In this document: piece after piece, positions 1 through 7,117 of the stretch
Numbering within the stretch: position 1 is the stretch's first letter
Layout: each line of letters opens with the position of its first letter
Assembly (NCBI GenBank): GCA_964475955.1
Contig: CAYYZY010000257.1
Coordinates: forward strand, 1 to 10,089
Length of the DNA: 10,089 nt
From: DATKZH01 sp964475955
GTDB taxonomy: Bacteria > Planctomycetota > Planctomycetia > Pirellulales > Thermoguttaceae
Direction: 5' to 3'
Position numbers and translations under genes: made by a program
The notes under the pieces: model-generated
Seen by the model: only the letters and a program-made list of their open reading frames with translations
Database searches by the model: none
Told to the model about the DNA's origin: nothing

Positions 1-46
1 TCCAACGTGCCATTGGGTTGTGGGCACGTTGGAAACGTGCCCCACG
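1..46. repeat. Palindromic dispersed repeat, copy A (GGCACGTT-GGA-AACGTGCC hairpin)
   Basis: Bases 23-41 form a perfect 8-bp stem (GGCACGTT / AACGTGCC) closed by the 3-base loop GGA, followed by CCACG. Bases 1-11 (TCCAACGTGCC) are the exact reverse complement of 23-33, so the window opens inside a second half-copy and two mutually exclusive hairpins are possible. The 24-base block 23-46 recurs identically at 8253-8276. This is seen directly. It lies downstream of the minus-strand operon, but there is no T-run, so it is not a standard intrinsic terminator. I recall similar short palindromes scattered between planctomycete genes, which I cannot verify here. Confidence 0.8.
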
Positions 47-85
47 TTCGGGTGGGTCGAGAAGGAAATGAAACCCAAGCGCCGG

Positions 86-141
86 GGTCGAGCGCAGCGA
101 GTCCCCGGTTCGGTAGCCCTGTGGGCTCGCTGCGCTCGACC
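86..141. repeat. Long inverted repeat / hairpin in the operon's 3' flank
   Basis: Bases 86-101 (GGTCGAGCGCAGCGAG) are perfectly complementary to 126-141. The stem extends inward by one G-T pair and two C-G pairs (to 104 and 123), giving about 19 pairs and an 18-base loop at 105-122. No T-run follows on either strand, so Rho-independent termination is not supported. It could be a dispersed palindromic element or a transcript-end stabilising structure. The stem is certain; its role is not. Confidence 0.75.
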
Positions 142-173
142 ACAGCCACCCTGAATTGTACCCGTCGTGCGTA

Positions 174-231
174 TAGCAGGCACACGCCGTGTGCCGTAGC
201 CGGCGGACGGCACACGGCGTGTGGGCTGCTA
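174..231. repeat. Long inverted repeat (CACACGCCGTGTGCCGT arms), possible transcript-end hairpin of the operon
   Basis: Bases 181-197 and 207-223 are a perfect 17-bp inverted repeat around a 9-base loop. After a small internal bulge (G180 against G224-G225) the stem continues with TAGCAG (174-179) paired to CTGCTA (226-231). The structure starts 22 bases beyond the ATPase stop codon, so it would sit at the 3' end of the operon mRNA. The minus-strand sequence after it has no T-run. Its placement suits an RNA 3'-end or barrier structure, but the sequence looks like a member of a dispersed palindrome family rather than a terminator evolved for this gene. Confidence 0.75.
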
Positions 232-252
232 CTCGACGCGGCCTTCGGACGG

Positions 253-2202
253 TCACTTCGTCAACTGGACGAAACGCAGCAGGCGACCGCTGTTGACGAT
301 CACGAACAGCTCGCCGATCACGTGCAACAACGCCCCGGCCAATGCGCCGATGATCCCCACCGAGGCCATCCAGACGAACGCGATGGAGATGCCCGCACCG
401 ATCAGCACGTTCTGGTGGACGGTGCTCCGGGTGCGCCGGGCGAGCAGGACGGTCGTCGGCAGCCGGCCCAGGTCGTTGGTCATCAGGGCCACGTCGGCAC
501 TTTGCAGGGCGATATCGCTGGCCACGGCCCCCAGCGCGACGCCGACGTCGCCGCTGGCCAACGCCAGGGCGTCGTTGACCCCGTCGCCGACGACCATCAC
601 CAGGCGGCCCGCCTTGCGCTCGTCGTGCACGGTCTGGAGCTTCTGCTCCGGCAGCACCTCGGCGATGATCTCGTCCATCGCCAGGTCGCTCCCGATCTTG
701 TCGGCCACCTCCCGGCGGTCGCCGGTCAACATCACCGAGCGCTCCATGCCCAGGGCCTTCAAATCGCGGATCGCCTGCTTGGCTTCCGGGCGGGGTGCGT
801 CGGCCAGCAGCAGGCAGCCGACCGTCTCGCGCCGCGTGCCGGCGTCGCCCCGCTCGATCCGGCCCAGCCACACGATGGAACCGGCGTGGTCCGGGTTCGG
901 CGGCACGTCGATCCCTTCCTCGATGAGCCACTCCCGGCGCCCCAGCAACGTCACCTCGCCGTCGCGCGCCGACCGGATCCCCTTGCCGCCGATCTCCTCG
1001 ATGCGGCGATCGGTGTCGTCCAGCCGCGTGTCGAAACCGGCCGACTCGGCCGCGCGCACGATCGCCTGCGACGCCGGGTGCCGGCTCGCCGCCGCGCAGG
1101 CGACCGCCTGGCGGAGCAGGTCGTCCTCGTCGTAGCCGTTCATCGGGTGCGTCGCCAGCAGCTCGAGCCGGCCCAGCGTGACCGTGCCCGTCTTGTCCAA
1201 CACCACCGTGTCGACGTCGGCCAGCGACTCCAAAAACCGCGTGTTCTTGATCAGCACCCCCAAACGCGAGGCGGCCGCCAACGCCGCGATCATCGCGGTC
1301 GGCCCGGCCAACACCAGCGCCCCGGGGCAACCGGTGATCAGCACGGCCACGGCGCGCGACATGTCGCGGGTGACGAACAGCACCACCCCGGCGATCGTGA
1401 GGATGATCGGCACGTAGTAGCCCGCGTAGCGCTCGATCAGCTTCAAGACGGGCGTCTTCGACTGCTCGGCCTCTCGCAACAACCCGACCACGCGGCCCAG
1501 GGCCGTCTGCGAGCCGGTCCGCGTCACCCGCACCCGGATCAGACCCGTCAGGTTCACCGTGCCCGCGTAGACCCGCGAGCCCGAGGCGAGGTCTTCCGGC
1601 ACCGATTCGCCGGTGACGGGCGATTGGTCGACGGCCGAGCTCCCTTCGGTGATTTCGCCGTCGGCGGGGATCACGTCGCCGGGCCGGACGACCAGCAGGT
1701 CGCCCTTCTTCAGCACGGCCGGGTCGACTTCGCGCTCGCCCTCGGGCGTGAGCAAAAAGGCGTGCCGGGCGTGGAGGGTGCGCAGCCCCTCGATGGCGGC
1801 CTGCGCGCCGAGGATGCTTCGCTCTTCGAGGAAATGGCCCAGGGCCATGATCACCGGGATCAGCGTGGCGGTGACGAAGTTGCCGTTGGCCAGCGCGGCC
1901 AGCGTGGCCAGCGTGACGAGCTGATCGATGATCGTGTGCGTGTCGTTGCTCAGAAGCCCGAACAGGGCGTGCCAGAAGATGGGAATGGCCACGACCAGGG
2001 CCGCCACCGCCATGATCAGCTCGGCGATGTTGGCCAGTTCGGGCGGGCCGAAGTACTTCTCGATCAGCCCGACGCACAACAGCCCGGTGGCCAGCATCGC
2101 CGAGCCGAGCTGGATCACGATCCGCATCCGCTCGGAGACCGTCAGCGGCACGTCGAGCGAGCGGTTCAGTTGCGCGGAGGCGGGGGCGGCTAGTTCGCTC
2201 AC
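253..2202 (-). CDS. Heavy-metal-type P1B ATPase with CPG membrane motif, no N-terminal metal-binding domain
   Basis: An inner-membrane cation pump of 649 residues that would use ATP hydrolysis to move a metal or other cation. The P-type core is complete: TGES actuator loop (197-200), phosphorylated Asp336 in DKTGT, the P1B-specific HP pair in the nucleotide domain (H375-P376), TGD (493-495) and GDGVND (539-544). About eight membrane segments are visible: four before residue 126, a pair around 262-305 and a pair around 598-645. The membrane motif before DKTGT reads CPG (292-294) rather than the common CPC. There is no GMTCxxC-type domain or His-rich tail. In the last helix H627 falls where the P1B-4 HEGG motif has its His (and ZntA its Asp), but the following Glu is Val. 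Substrate is therefore open. The start is GTG at 2202, overlapping the upstream HflK-like stop by 4 bases (GTGA), with GGAG ten bases upstream. It is the last gene of the operon. Confidence 0.93.
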   Translation of the reverse strand: MSELAAPASAQLNRSLDVPLTVSERMRIVIQLGSAMLATGLLCVGLIEKYFGPPELANIAELIMAVAALVVAIPIFWHALFGLLSNDTHTIIDQLVTLATLAALANGNFVTATLIPVIMALGHFLEERSILGAQAAIEGLRTLHARHAFLLTPEGEREVDPAVLKKGDLLVVRPGDVIPADGEITEGSSAVDQSPVTGESVPEDLASGSRVYAGTVNLTGLIRVRVTRTGSQTALGRVVGLLREAEQSKTPVLKLIERYAGYYVPIILTIAGVVLFVTRDMSRAVAVLITGCPGALVLAGPTAMIAALAAASRLGVLIKNTRFLESLADVDTVVLDKTGTVTLGRLELLATHPMNGYDEDDLLRQAVACAAASRHPASQAIVRAAESAGFDTRLDDTDRRIEEIGGKGIRSARDGEVTLLGRREWLIEEGIDVPPNPDHAGSIVWLGRIERGDAGTRRETVGCLLLADAPRPEAKQAIRDLKALGMERSVMLTGDRREVADKIGSDLAMDEIIAEVLPEQKLQTVHDERKAGRLVMVVGDGVNDALALASGDVGVALGAVASDIALQSADVALMTNDLGRLPTTVLLARRTRSTVHQNVLIGAGISIAFVWMASVGIIGALAGALLHVIGELFVIVNSGRLLRFVQLTK

Positions 2203-3347
2203 GGCTGCTGGTCTCCGTTTTCACCGATGATTACCCGGCTGCCGGGCGAAACAAACATTCGCTTCCCCACGTTCCCGAACGCCTCTTCCATGGACTCCTG
2301 ATAGATACGCTGCCATATCAGGTTGGGGTTCTTCCGGTACTGAGCGTAGAGCTGCTCGAATTCCGAGACGTCGGCGTTGGCCCGGGCGATGAGGCTGTCC
2401 TTGTACGCCTTGGCGTCCTGCACCATCTGGTTCCGGTCGGCCCTGGCCTGGGGAATCTCGCGGTTCTCGACGCCGTAGGCCCGTTGCAGGAGCGTCTGCT
2501 TGGCGATCTTGGCGTTCTGGACCGCCTCGAATTCCGTCTTCACGTGGCGCGGGGGGTGTTTCTCCTGGAACTCCAGGGCGGAGATCGTGATGCCGCAACC
2601 TCTGGACGGGCCGCGTGACGCGAGGGCGTCGAGCCGCTCCTGGGCCCGTCGCCACACGATCCGGGGCAGCCGGGCCTCGACCACGCCCTCCTCGCCCCCG
2701 CCCTCCTCCGGCGGGGCGTCCTCGACCTCGCCCATATCTTCCGCGAGCATCTCTTCTGCGAGCACCTTTTCTGCGGCCGCGTCGACCTCGTTTGAATCGG
2801 CCGCTCTCTGGGAGAGGTTGAAGGCGTCGTCGAAGGTCCAACCGGCGACGGTCTGGACCAGGGCGGCGAGCACCGCGTCGCGCAACAGGTCCTCGCGATC
2901 CTGCTTGGCGATCCACAGCTCGGCGGCAACCGGGTCGGTGATCTTGTACTTCACGGCCAGCTTGGCCTGGAGCACGCTGTTGTCGCCCGTCAGGCAATAA
3001 CCCTCCGTTACCGGGTTGATCTTGTCTTCCGAGACGGGGTCGTCGAAGCTCTTCCAGACCTCGTCGATGATGATCTGCTCTTCCTTGTCCTTCCCCGGCA
3101 CGCTCCGCACTTCGTCGATCGGGTACGGCAGGGCCAGAAGCAGGCCGGGCTGCCGGACCTGCTCGCCGGGCGAGACGCCCTGGAGGTCGCCGAAGCGGAG
3201 CAGGAGGCCGACCGAGTCGGGCTCGATCTTGGTGATGCCGGAGAAGATGAACAGGACCAGGAGGATGACCACGACCCAGCGGAACATGCGCAGGCCGGCC
3301 TCGAGGCCCTGGAAGACGACGTCGGAAGTCTTGCGCTTCCGCTTCAT
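2199..3347 (-). CDS. HflK-like SPFH-domain membrane protein with acidic insertion
   Basis: A 382-residue single-pass protein. A basic N-terminus (MKRKRK) is followed by one membrane helix at about 23-38, then an SPFH/Band 7 domain from about 39 to 270 and an alpha-helical C-terminal region to about 355. The HPP at 264-266 and the Ala/Gln/Arg-rich helix ending in the WQRIYQESMEE segment (345-355) are typical of HflK, the partner of HflC in the FtsH-modulating complex. The tail beyond the helix is short. About 40 residues (183-226), rich in Glu, Asp, Ala and Gly, interrupt the SPFH domain just before the conserved strand leading to HPP. The ATG start at 3347 overlaps the HflC-like stop by 4 bases, with GGAGG seven bases upstream (3355-3359), so expression is probably coupled. 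It overlaps the ATPase start downstream. Family assignment is firm; an actual role in FtsH control is inference, since no ftsH is present here. Confidence 0.9.
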   Translation of the reverse strand: MKRKRKTSDVVFQGLEAGLRMFRWVVVILLVLFIFSGITKIEPDSVGLLLRFGDLQGVSPGEQVRQPGLLLALPYPIDEVRSVPGKDKEEQIIIDEVWKSFDDPVSEDKINPVTEGYCLTGDNSVLQAKLAVKYKITDPVAAELWIAKQDREDLLRDAVLAALVQTVAGWTFDDAFNLSQRAADSNEVDAAAEKVLAEEMLAEDMGEVEDAPPEEGGGEEGVVEARLPRIVWRRAQERLDALASRGPSRGCGITISALEFQEKHPPRHVKTEFEAVQNAKIAKQTLLQRAYGVENREIPQARADRNQMVQDAKAYKDSLIARANADVSEFEQLYAQYRKNPNLIWQRIYQESMEEAFGNVGKRMFVSPGSRVIIGENGDQQP

Positions 3348-4396
3348 GATCCGTCCTCCGACACGGAGACGGCCGCCGACGACGCCTCGGTTTCCGGCGG
3401 CGTGCCGCCCGCCGTTTCCCCGTCGGGGGCCTGAGCCGTGGCGGGGGTCTTGGCCTGGGGGGCGTCGGGGGCTTCGGTGAGCACCCGGAAGATGCCCCGG
3501 TTGGTACCCATCACGAGCGTGGCCTTCTGGCCCAGCGTTCGCTTGATCGTCTGGAGCTGTCGCCAGAAGGTGAAGAACTCGGGGTCCATGCGGATGGCGG
3601 CGTCGTAAATCTCAGCGGCTTGGCTCTCCGCCTGGCCGCGGATCTTGCCCGCCTCTTCCTGGCCCGCCCGGAGGATCTGCGCCGCCTCGACCTTGGCGTC
3701 GGCCGTGATCTTGTTGGCCGCCTGTTCGCCTTCGGCGCGGAGCTTCATGGCCACCGTGTTTCGTTCTTCCTTCATCTGCCGCAGCACGGACTCCATGTTC
3801 GGTTCGGGGTAGGCCACGCGCTTGATACCCACCTGCTCGACGTGGATGCCGTACTTCTGGCGGGCCTGCTGGGCCACGTCGGCCAGCATCGACTGCTCGA
3901 TCTCCGCCGTCTTGATCCGGGCCGGCTCGGTGGAGACCAGCGCCGAAAGCTCGTACCGGCCCATGTACTGGTTCTTGGCGTCGACCACCGCGCCGTTGAG
4001 CTTCTCTTCGGCCTCGGTGCGATTGCCCACCGACTGGAGGTACAACAGCGGGTCGTCCACGTGCCAGGCCACGTAGGTCAGCAGGATCACGTTGCGGCGG
4101 TCGCGCGTGAACGTGGCCGTGTAGGGCGTGTTGTGCAGGCACCAGCGCACGTCGATCTGCCGGGCCTGCTCGATCGGCCAGGGCCACTTCCAGTAGAGGC
4201 CCGCCTGGTGCACGGGGCGAACCGGCTTGCCGAACCGCGTCACCACCGCCTTGTAGCCCTCGGAGACCTGGAAGCACATGCTGTAGGCGACCAGCAGCCC
4301 GACGATGATCGCGGCCAGGATCACGCGAAACACGAGCCGCCCGATCGAAAGCCGTTCCGCGTCCGGGTCGGGGGCGTGGGAGTGAGCATCGGTCAT
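3344..4396 (-). CDS. HflC-like SPFH-domain membrane protein
   Basis: A 350-residue protein with a short polar N-terminus, one membrane helix at about 21-41, an SPFH domain (about 42-205), a long helical segment (about 205-270) and a disordered Ala/Pro/Glu/Thr-rich tail from about 308. The HflC signature is clear in the helical part: RAEGEQAANKI (220-230), the Ala/Glu-rich heptads, then IYDAAIRMDPEFFTFWRQLQ (263-282), matching the DPEFYAFYRSLEAY type of segment in HflC. HflC normally partners HflK in a large periplasm-facing cage around FtsH. I chose the ATG at 4396 (MTDAHSH), one base after the upstream TAA, with GGAG nine bases before it. A GTG at 4411 would add five residues and overlap the previous gene. 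The tail after residue 308 is longer than in enterobacterial HflC and low in complexity. Confidence 0.9.
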   Translation of the reverse strand: MTDAHSHAPDPDAERLSIGRLVFRVILAAIIVGLLVAYSMCFQVSEGYKAVVTRFGKPVRPVHQAGLYWKWPWPIEQARQIDVRWCLHNTPYTATFTRDRRNVILLTYVAWHVDDPLLYLQSVGNRTEAEEKLNGAVVDAKNQYMGRYELSALVSTEPARIKTAEIEQSMLADVAQQARQKYGIHVEQVGIKRVAYPEPNMESVLRQMKEERNTVAMKLRAEGEQAANKITADAKVEAAQILRAGQEEAGKIRGQAESQAAEIYDAAIRMDPEFFTFWRQLQTIKRTLGQKATLVMGTNRGIFRVLTEAPDAPQAKTPATAQAPDGETAGGTPPETEASSAAVSVSEDGS

Positions 4397-4397
4397 C

Positions 4398-6365
4398 TTA
4401 GGGAGCTCCACTCGGGAAGAGGTTCAGCGCCTCCGGCGTCTGGCGCATGTCGATGTAGACCTGTTCGTCGACGACGATCAGCGGCTTGTCGGCCAGGGCG
4501 GCTTCGTACGTCTCGAACCAGAGCCGTTGCTTGAACGCCTCGGGGGCCGTCTGGTACGCCTGGCTCAAGGCCAGCACTTCCTCCGATTCCTCGTAGGCCG
4601 TGCCCACCCGGTCGGCCGCGTACATCTTCTGTTCGGCCACGCGGCTGTAGCTCGACGTCTGGGCCCGCTCCAACGCCACGTCGTACTGGCCTTGGGCCGT
4701 GATCTGGAACCGCTCGGCGTCGATCTGGGCGTTGATCACGTCGAGATAGCTCTCGGCCGCCTCGATGGGAGGGTGCATCACGACCAGCGCCACGTCGATC
4801 ACGTCGATCCCCAACCGGTTCTTTTCCGCGTAGTCGCGGAGCGACTCCTTGAGGCGGCCGGCGAACTCGGCCCGGTTCACCGAAAGCACCTGCTCGAGCG
4901 TGGCCGTCCGCGTCTCCTCCATCAGCACCCGGTGGGCGTAGGCGTCCAGCGCCGTCTGCACCGTCACGCGGCCCGGCTTCGTCCCGCCCTCGGGACCGTC
5001 CTCCGGCGTGTCGGCGAACCGGTATACGTAGTCGAGAAACCCTTGCTTGTCCTCGCGGATCTTGTAGTAGACCAGGGCGTTGACGGCCACGACCTCCGCG
5101 TCGTTGCCCAGCACCATGGCGAACTCCTCCTCCGCGTGCGCCTTCGTCCACAGGTACGCCCGCTGCTGCCCCGCCATCGGGATGAACCCGACCGGCATGG
5201 CGAACACCTTCTTCACCGGGTAGTGGCGGATGCGGCCGAACGGCCAAGGGAACTTCAGGTGCAAGCCCGGCTGAAGAAGCTCGTCGGTGACCGTTCCCAG
5301 GTCGCCGGGCAGCTCGCCGCGGATCTTGCCGAAGCTCTCGCGAATGCCCAGCTCGTCGGTCTCGACGATCGACAGGCACGTGATCGCCCAGAACAGGAAC
5401 ACCACGGCCACCAGCGACGGCAGCGACGCCGCCCGAACGAACCGAATCGCCCAGGAGGAGCGGAAGCTGACCCCGAACCGGGCCTCGACCGTCTCGAACA
5501 CGCTGGCGATCGGATTTCCGCGCAGGAAGACCGCCTCGCGCACCATCAAATACGCCGGCGAAACGAATCCCGCGTCGACCCAGTCGCGCCGAAACCACGC
5601 CAGGGCGAGGCGAAGGATCTGCTCCACGGTCACCGCCAGCGTCCACACGAGCAGCACCCGGGCGACCCACACCTCCGGCTGCGACCACGGCTCGCCGTTG
5701 CCCCAGAAGCCGTCTTCGGGCCAGAGCAGCGAGCCCAGCACGCCGATGGTCACCAGGAAGGTGGTCCACTGGAAATCGCGGAACGCGAGCATCAGGGCAG
5801 GGCCCTCCGGCACTTCCTCGCGGCCCAGGCCCTCGAACGCCCGGGAGAGGACCAGCCACACGCAGCATCCGATCAGGCAGATGACCGAGGCGGCCGCGAC
5901 GTCGCCCTTTTCCAGCACGCCTGCCCCGGAGCCCGACTGCGTCCAGAGCTGGTACAGCGCCAGAAAGCCGATCAACAGGGTGGCCGGGACGGCCATCACC
6001 GCCAGGTGGATCGTGCGGGAATGCTGCACGTCTTGCAGCGAGACGCTCAGCCCTTCCTCGGCCAACTCGTCCCAGTCGCGCGCGCCCTGCGCCTCGTAGG
6101 CCTCCCACTCATGGGCCTCGACCAGTCGGCGGCGGATGCGCACCGCGTGCAGCGCCAGCCAGGCGGCCAGCGCCACCAACGCCCCCTCCAACGCTAACGC
6201 TTTCAAAACGAGCGACCCGGACTTCATTCCGTAGACGCCCGCGAAAACAACGCCGATGGTGGCCAACAGCGCGGCGCCGAAAACGAGCCCCTTGTGGCCG
6301 CCGCCGGCGTCGTGATGCTTCGTTTCGGCGCCGTCGGGCGGGGCGGGAGGATGGGTGTCGGTCAT
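4398..6365 (-). CDS. Polytopic HflK-type SPFH protein with seven predicted membrane helices
   Basis: A 655-residue protein, far longer than ordinary HflK (about 400). The first third is membrane-embedded: hydrophobic helices at about 26-46, 51-75, 119-140, 156-175, 199-215, 233-256 and 312-334. A SPFH/Band 7 domain follows from about 335 to 545, with a PGLHLKFPWPFGRIR segment (366-380) and the HflK-type VVMHPP (528-533). A helical C-terminal region (about 535-625) ends in a short soluble tail. It is the first gene of the operon, so it may be the scaffold of the assembly. The start is chosen at ATG 6365 (MTDTHPP), which resembles the start of the next gene (MTDAHSH). A GTG at 6416 would add 17 polar residues. 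Neither start has a convincing Shine-Dalgarno, so the start is the weakest part of this call. Confidence 0.88.
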   Translation of the reverse strand: MTDTHPPAPPDGAETKHHDAGGGHKGLVFGAALLATIGVVFAGVYGMKSGSLVLKALALEGALVALAAWLALHAVRIRRRLVEAHEWEAYEAQGARDWDELAEEGLSVSLQDVQHSRTIHLAVMAVPATLLIGFLALYQLWTQSGSGAGVLEKGDVAAASVICLIGCCVWLVLSRAFEGLGREEVPEGPALMLAFRDFQWTTFLVTIGVLGSLLWPEDGFWGNGEPWSQPEVWVARVLLVWTLAVTVEQILRLALAWFRRDWVDAGFVSPAYLMVREAVFLRGNPIASVFETVEARFGVSFRSSWAIRFVRAASLPSLVAVVFLFWAITCLSIVETDELGIRESFGKIRGELPGDLGTVTDELLQPGLHLKFPWPFGRIRHYPVKKVFAMPVGFIPMAGQQRAYLWTKAHAEEEFAMVLGNDAEVVAVNALVYYKIREDKQGFLDYVYRFADTPEDGPEGGTKPGRVTVQTALDAYAHRVLMEETRTATLEQVLSVNRAEFAGRLKESLRDYAEKNRLGIDVIDVALVVMHPPIEAAESYLDVINAQIDAERFQITAQGQYDVALERAQTSSYSRVAEQKMYAADRVGTAYEESEEVLALSQAYQTAPEAFKQRLWFETYEAALADKPLIVVDEQVYIDMRQTPEALNLFPSGAP

Positions 6366-6544
6366 GGGCTGGCAGCGGGAATTTGAGTCTGGGGGTCGAG
6401 GTTTCCCGGAATACACAACGGCCCGCCGGGTTACCGATCGACAGGAAGTTCGTCGGAGGCGGCGCCCCGCGGGGCATCAGCGCGATGGCCGGAAGACGCG
6501 TGCCGCGAACGTACCACGATCACGTTGCTCTTACGGGTGAATCG

Positions 6545-6600
6545 TCGTGCCGGTTCGGTTTGCTTTGGAAAAGTGTGCCGGGATTTCCGCACCGGCACGA
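6545..6600. repeat. Inverted repeat upstream of the SPFH operon
   Basis: TCGTGCCGGT (6545-6554) is the exact reverse complement of 6591-6600. A competing inner hairpin pairs GTGCCGG (6575-6581) with CCGGCAC (6592-6598) around a 10-base loop. Both share the right arm, so only one can form at a time. The element lies about 180-235 bases upstream of the operon start codon, a possible operator or leader position, but no promoter is recognisable and chance in GC-rich DNA is possible. Confidence 0.4.
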
Positions 6601-6775
6601 CCAGCACAACGGGACGGCGGCGAGGAGAGTCTCACGCGGCGGCTCCGGCGCGCACCTCGAGCGCGAACCCGGGTGGACGGGCCGGCGCACGGTGCCTCGG
6701 CACCCTGCCCGGGACCCACTCACGCAAACGCACCCCATGTGAAGCCACGCCCCCAAACCAGGGAGCCGTCGGCCC

Positions 6776-6810
6776 GGGGAAGCGATAGGAACATTCGCCC
6801 TATCGCCCCT
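6776..6810. repeat. Stem-loop with bulged GC base
   Basis: GCGATAGG (6782-6789) pairs perfectly with CCTATCGC (6799-6806) around a 9-base loop. Beyond a two-base AA bulge (6780-6781), GGGG (6776-6779) pairs with CCCT (6807-6810) including one G-T. It is about 310 bases past the stop of the solute-binding gene and is not followed by a T-run on either strand. It could be a transcript-end or structured RNA element; no family recognised. Confidence 0.4.
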
Positions 6811-6877
6811 TCGCGTCGGCGTGCCGCCCCGCACCGTCTGGCCAAGCCCGGGCCAACCGGTCTTTCCCGCCGGGCGA

Positions 6878-6896
6878 CCCGGGCCGCTGGCCCGGG
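6878..6896. repeat. GC hairpin CCCGGGCC-GCT-GGCCCGGG
   Basis: A perfect 8-bp stem with a 3-base loop, the same geometry as the GGCACGTT hairpins elsewhere in the window but with unrelated arms. It is the last of six CCCGGG palindrome positions clustered between 6668 and 6896. No T-run adjoins it. It may be a strong pause or end structure for the minus-strand solute-binding transcript, about 220 bases past its stop. Confidence 0.4.
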
Positions 6897-7117
6897 AATC
6901 GTCCCCACGAGAGCCGGCCGGCCCGCTTCGGCCGAATGCCGCAAGGGTCCGGGGCTACTGCCGCGAACGCAAAACCTGCCTCAATTATCCAACACGATTC
7001 GCAGCATCGCAAGGCTTGAGACCAACAATCGCGAACGAGCCCCTCGCCAGGGTGGTGCAGAATGCGAGGATCAGTCGGCTTCCCCCGCGCCCAGCGATGA
7101 TCGGGCCCGCCGCGCCC

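Larger units (their letters stand above)
6366..7117. other. Gene-poor region between the solute-binding gene and the SPFH operon
   Basis: About 750 bases with no convincing gene. The open frames here translate to Arg/Pro/Ala-rich low-complexity peptides with no membrane helix, motif or good ribosome binding site. The stretch must include the 3' end of the solute-binding transcript and the promoter of the SPFH operon, but I could not pick out a convincing -35/-10 pair. It holds several palindromes: GCCCCGCGGGGC (6464-6475), an inverted repeat at 6545-6600, a short hairpin at 6691-6704, a stem-loop at 6776-6810 and a GC hairpin at 6878-6896. No tRNA-like cloverleaf was seen. Confidence 0.6.

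Noticed and set aside
174..231. Intrinsic (Rho-independent) terminator for the operon
   Set aside because: The stem is strong and well placed, but there is no T-run after it in the minus-strand direction, so it is reported only as an inverted repeat.
7..2193. A 728-codon open frame on the plus strand
   Set aside because: It lies antisense to the P-type ATPase and is rich in Arg, His, Gln, Asp and Gly with no domain. Long antisense frames are expected in GC-rich coding DNA, and the opposite strand carries all the ATPase motifs.
4527..6197. A 556-codon plus-strand open frame
   Set aside because: Antisense shadow of the polytopic SPFH gene; low-complexity Arg/His/Leu/Gln composition with no recognisable domain.
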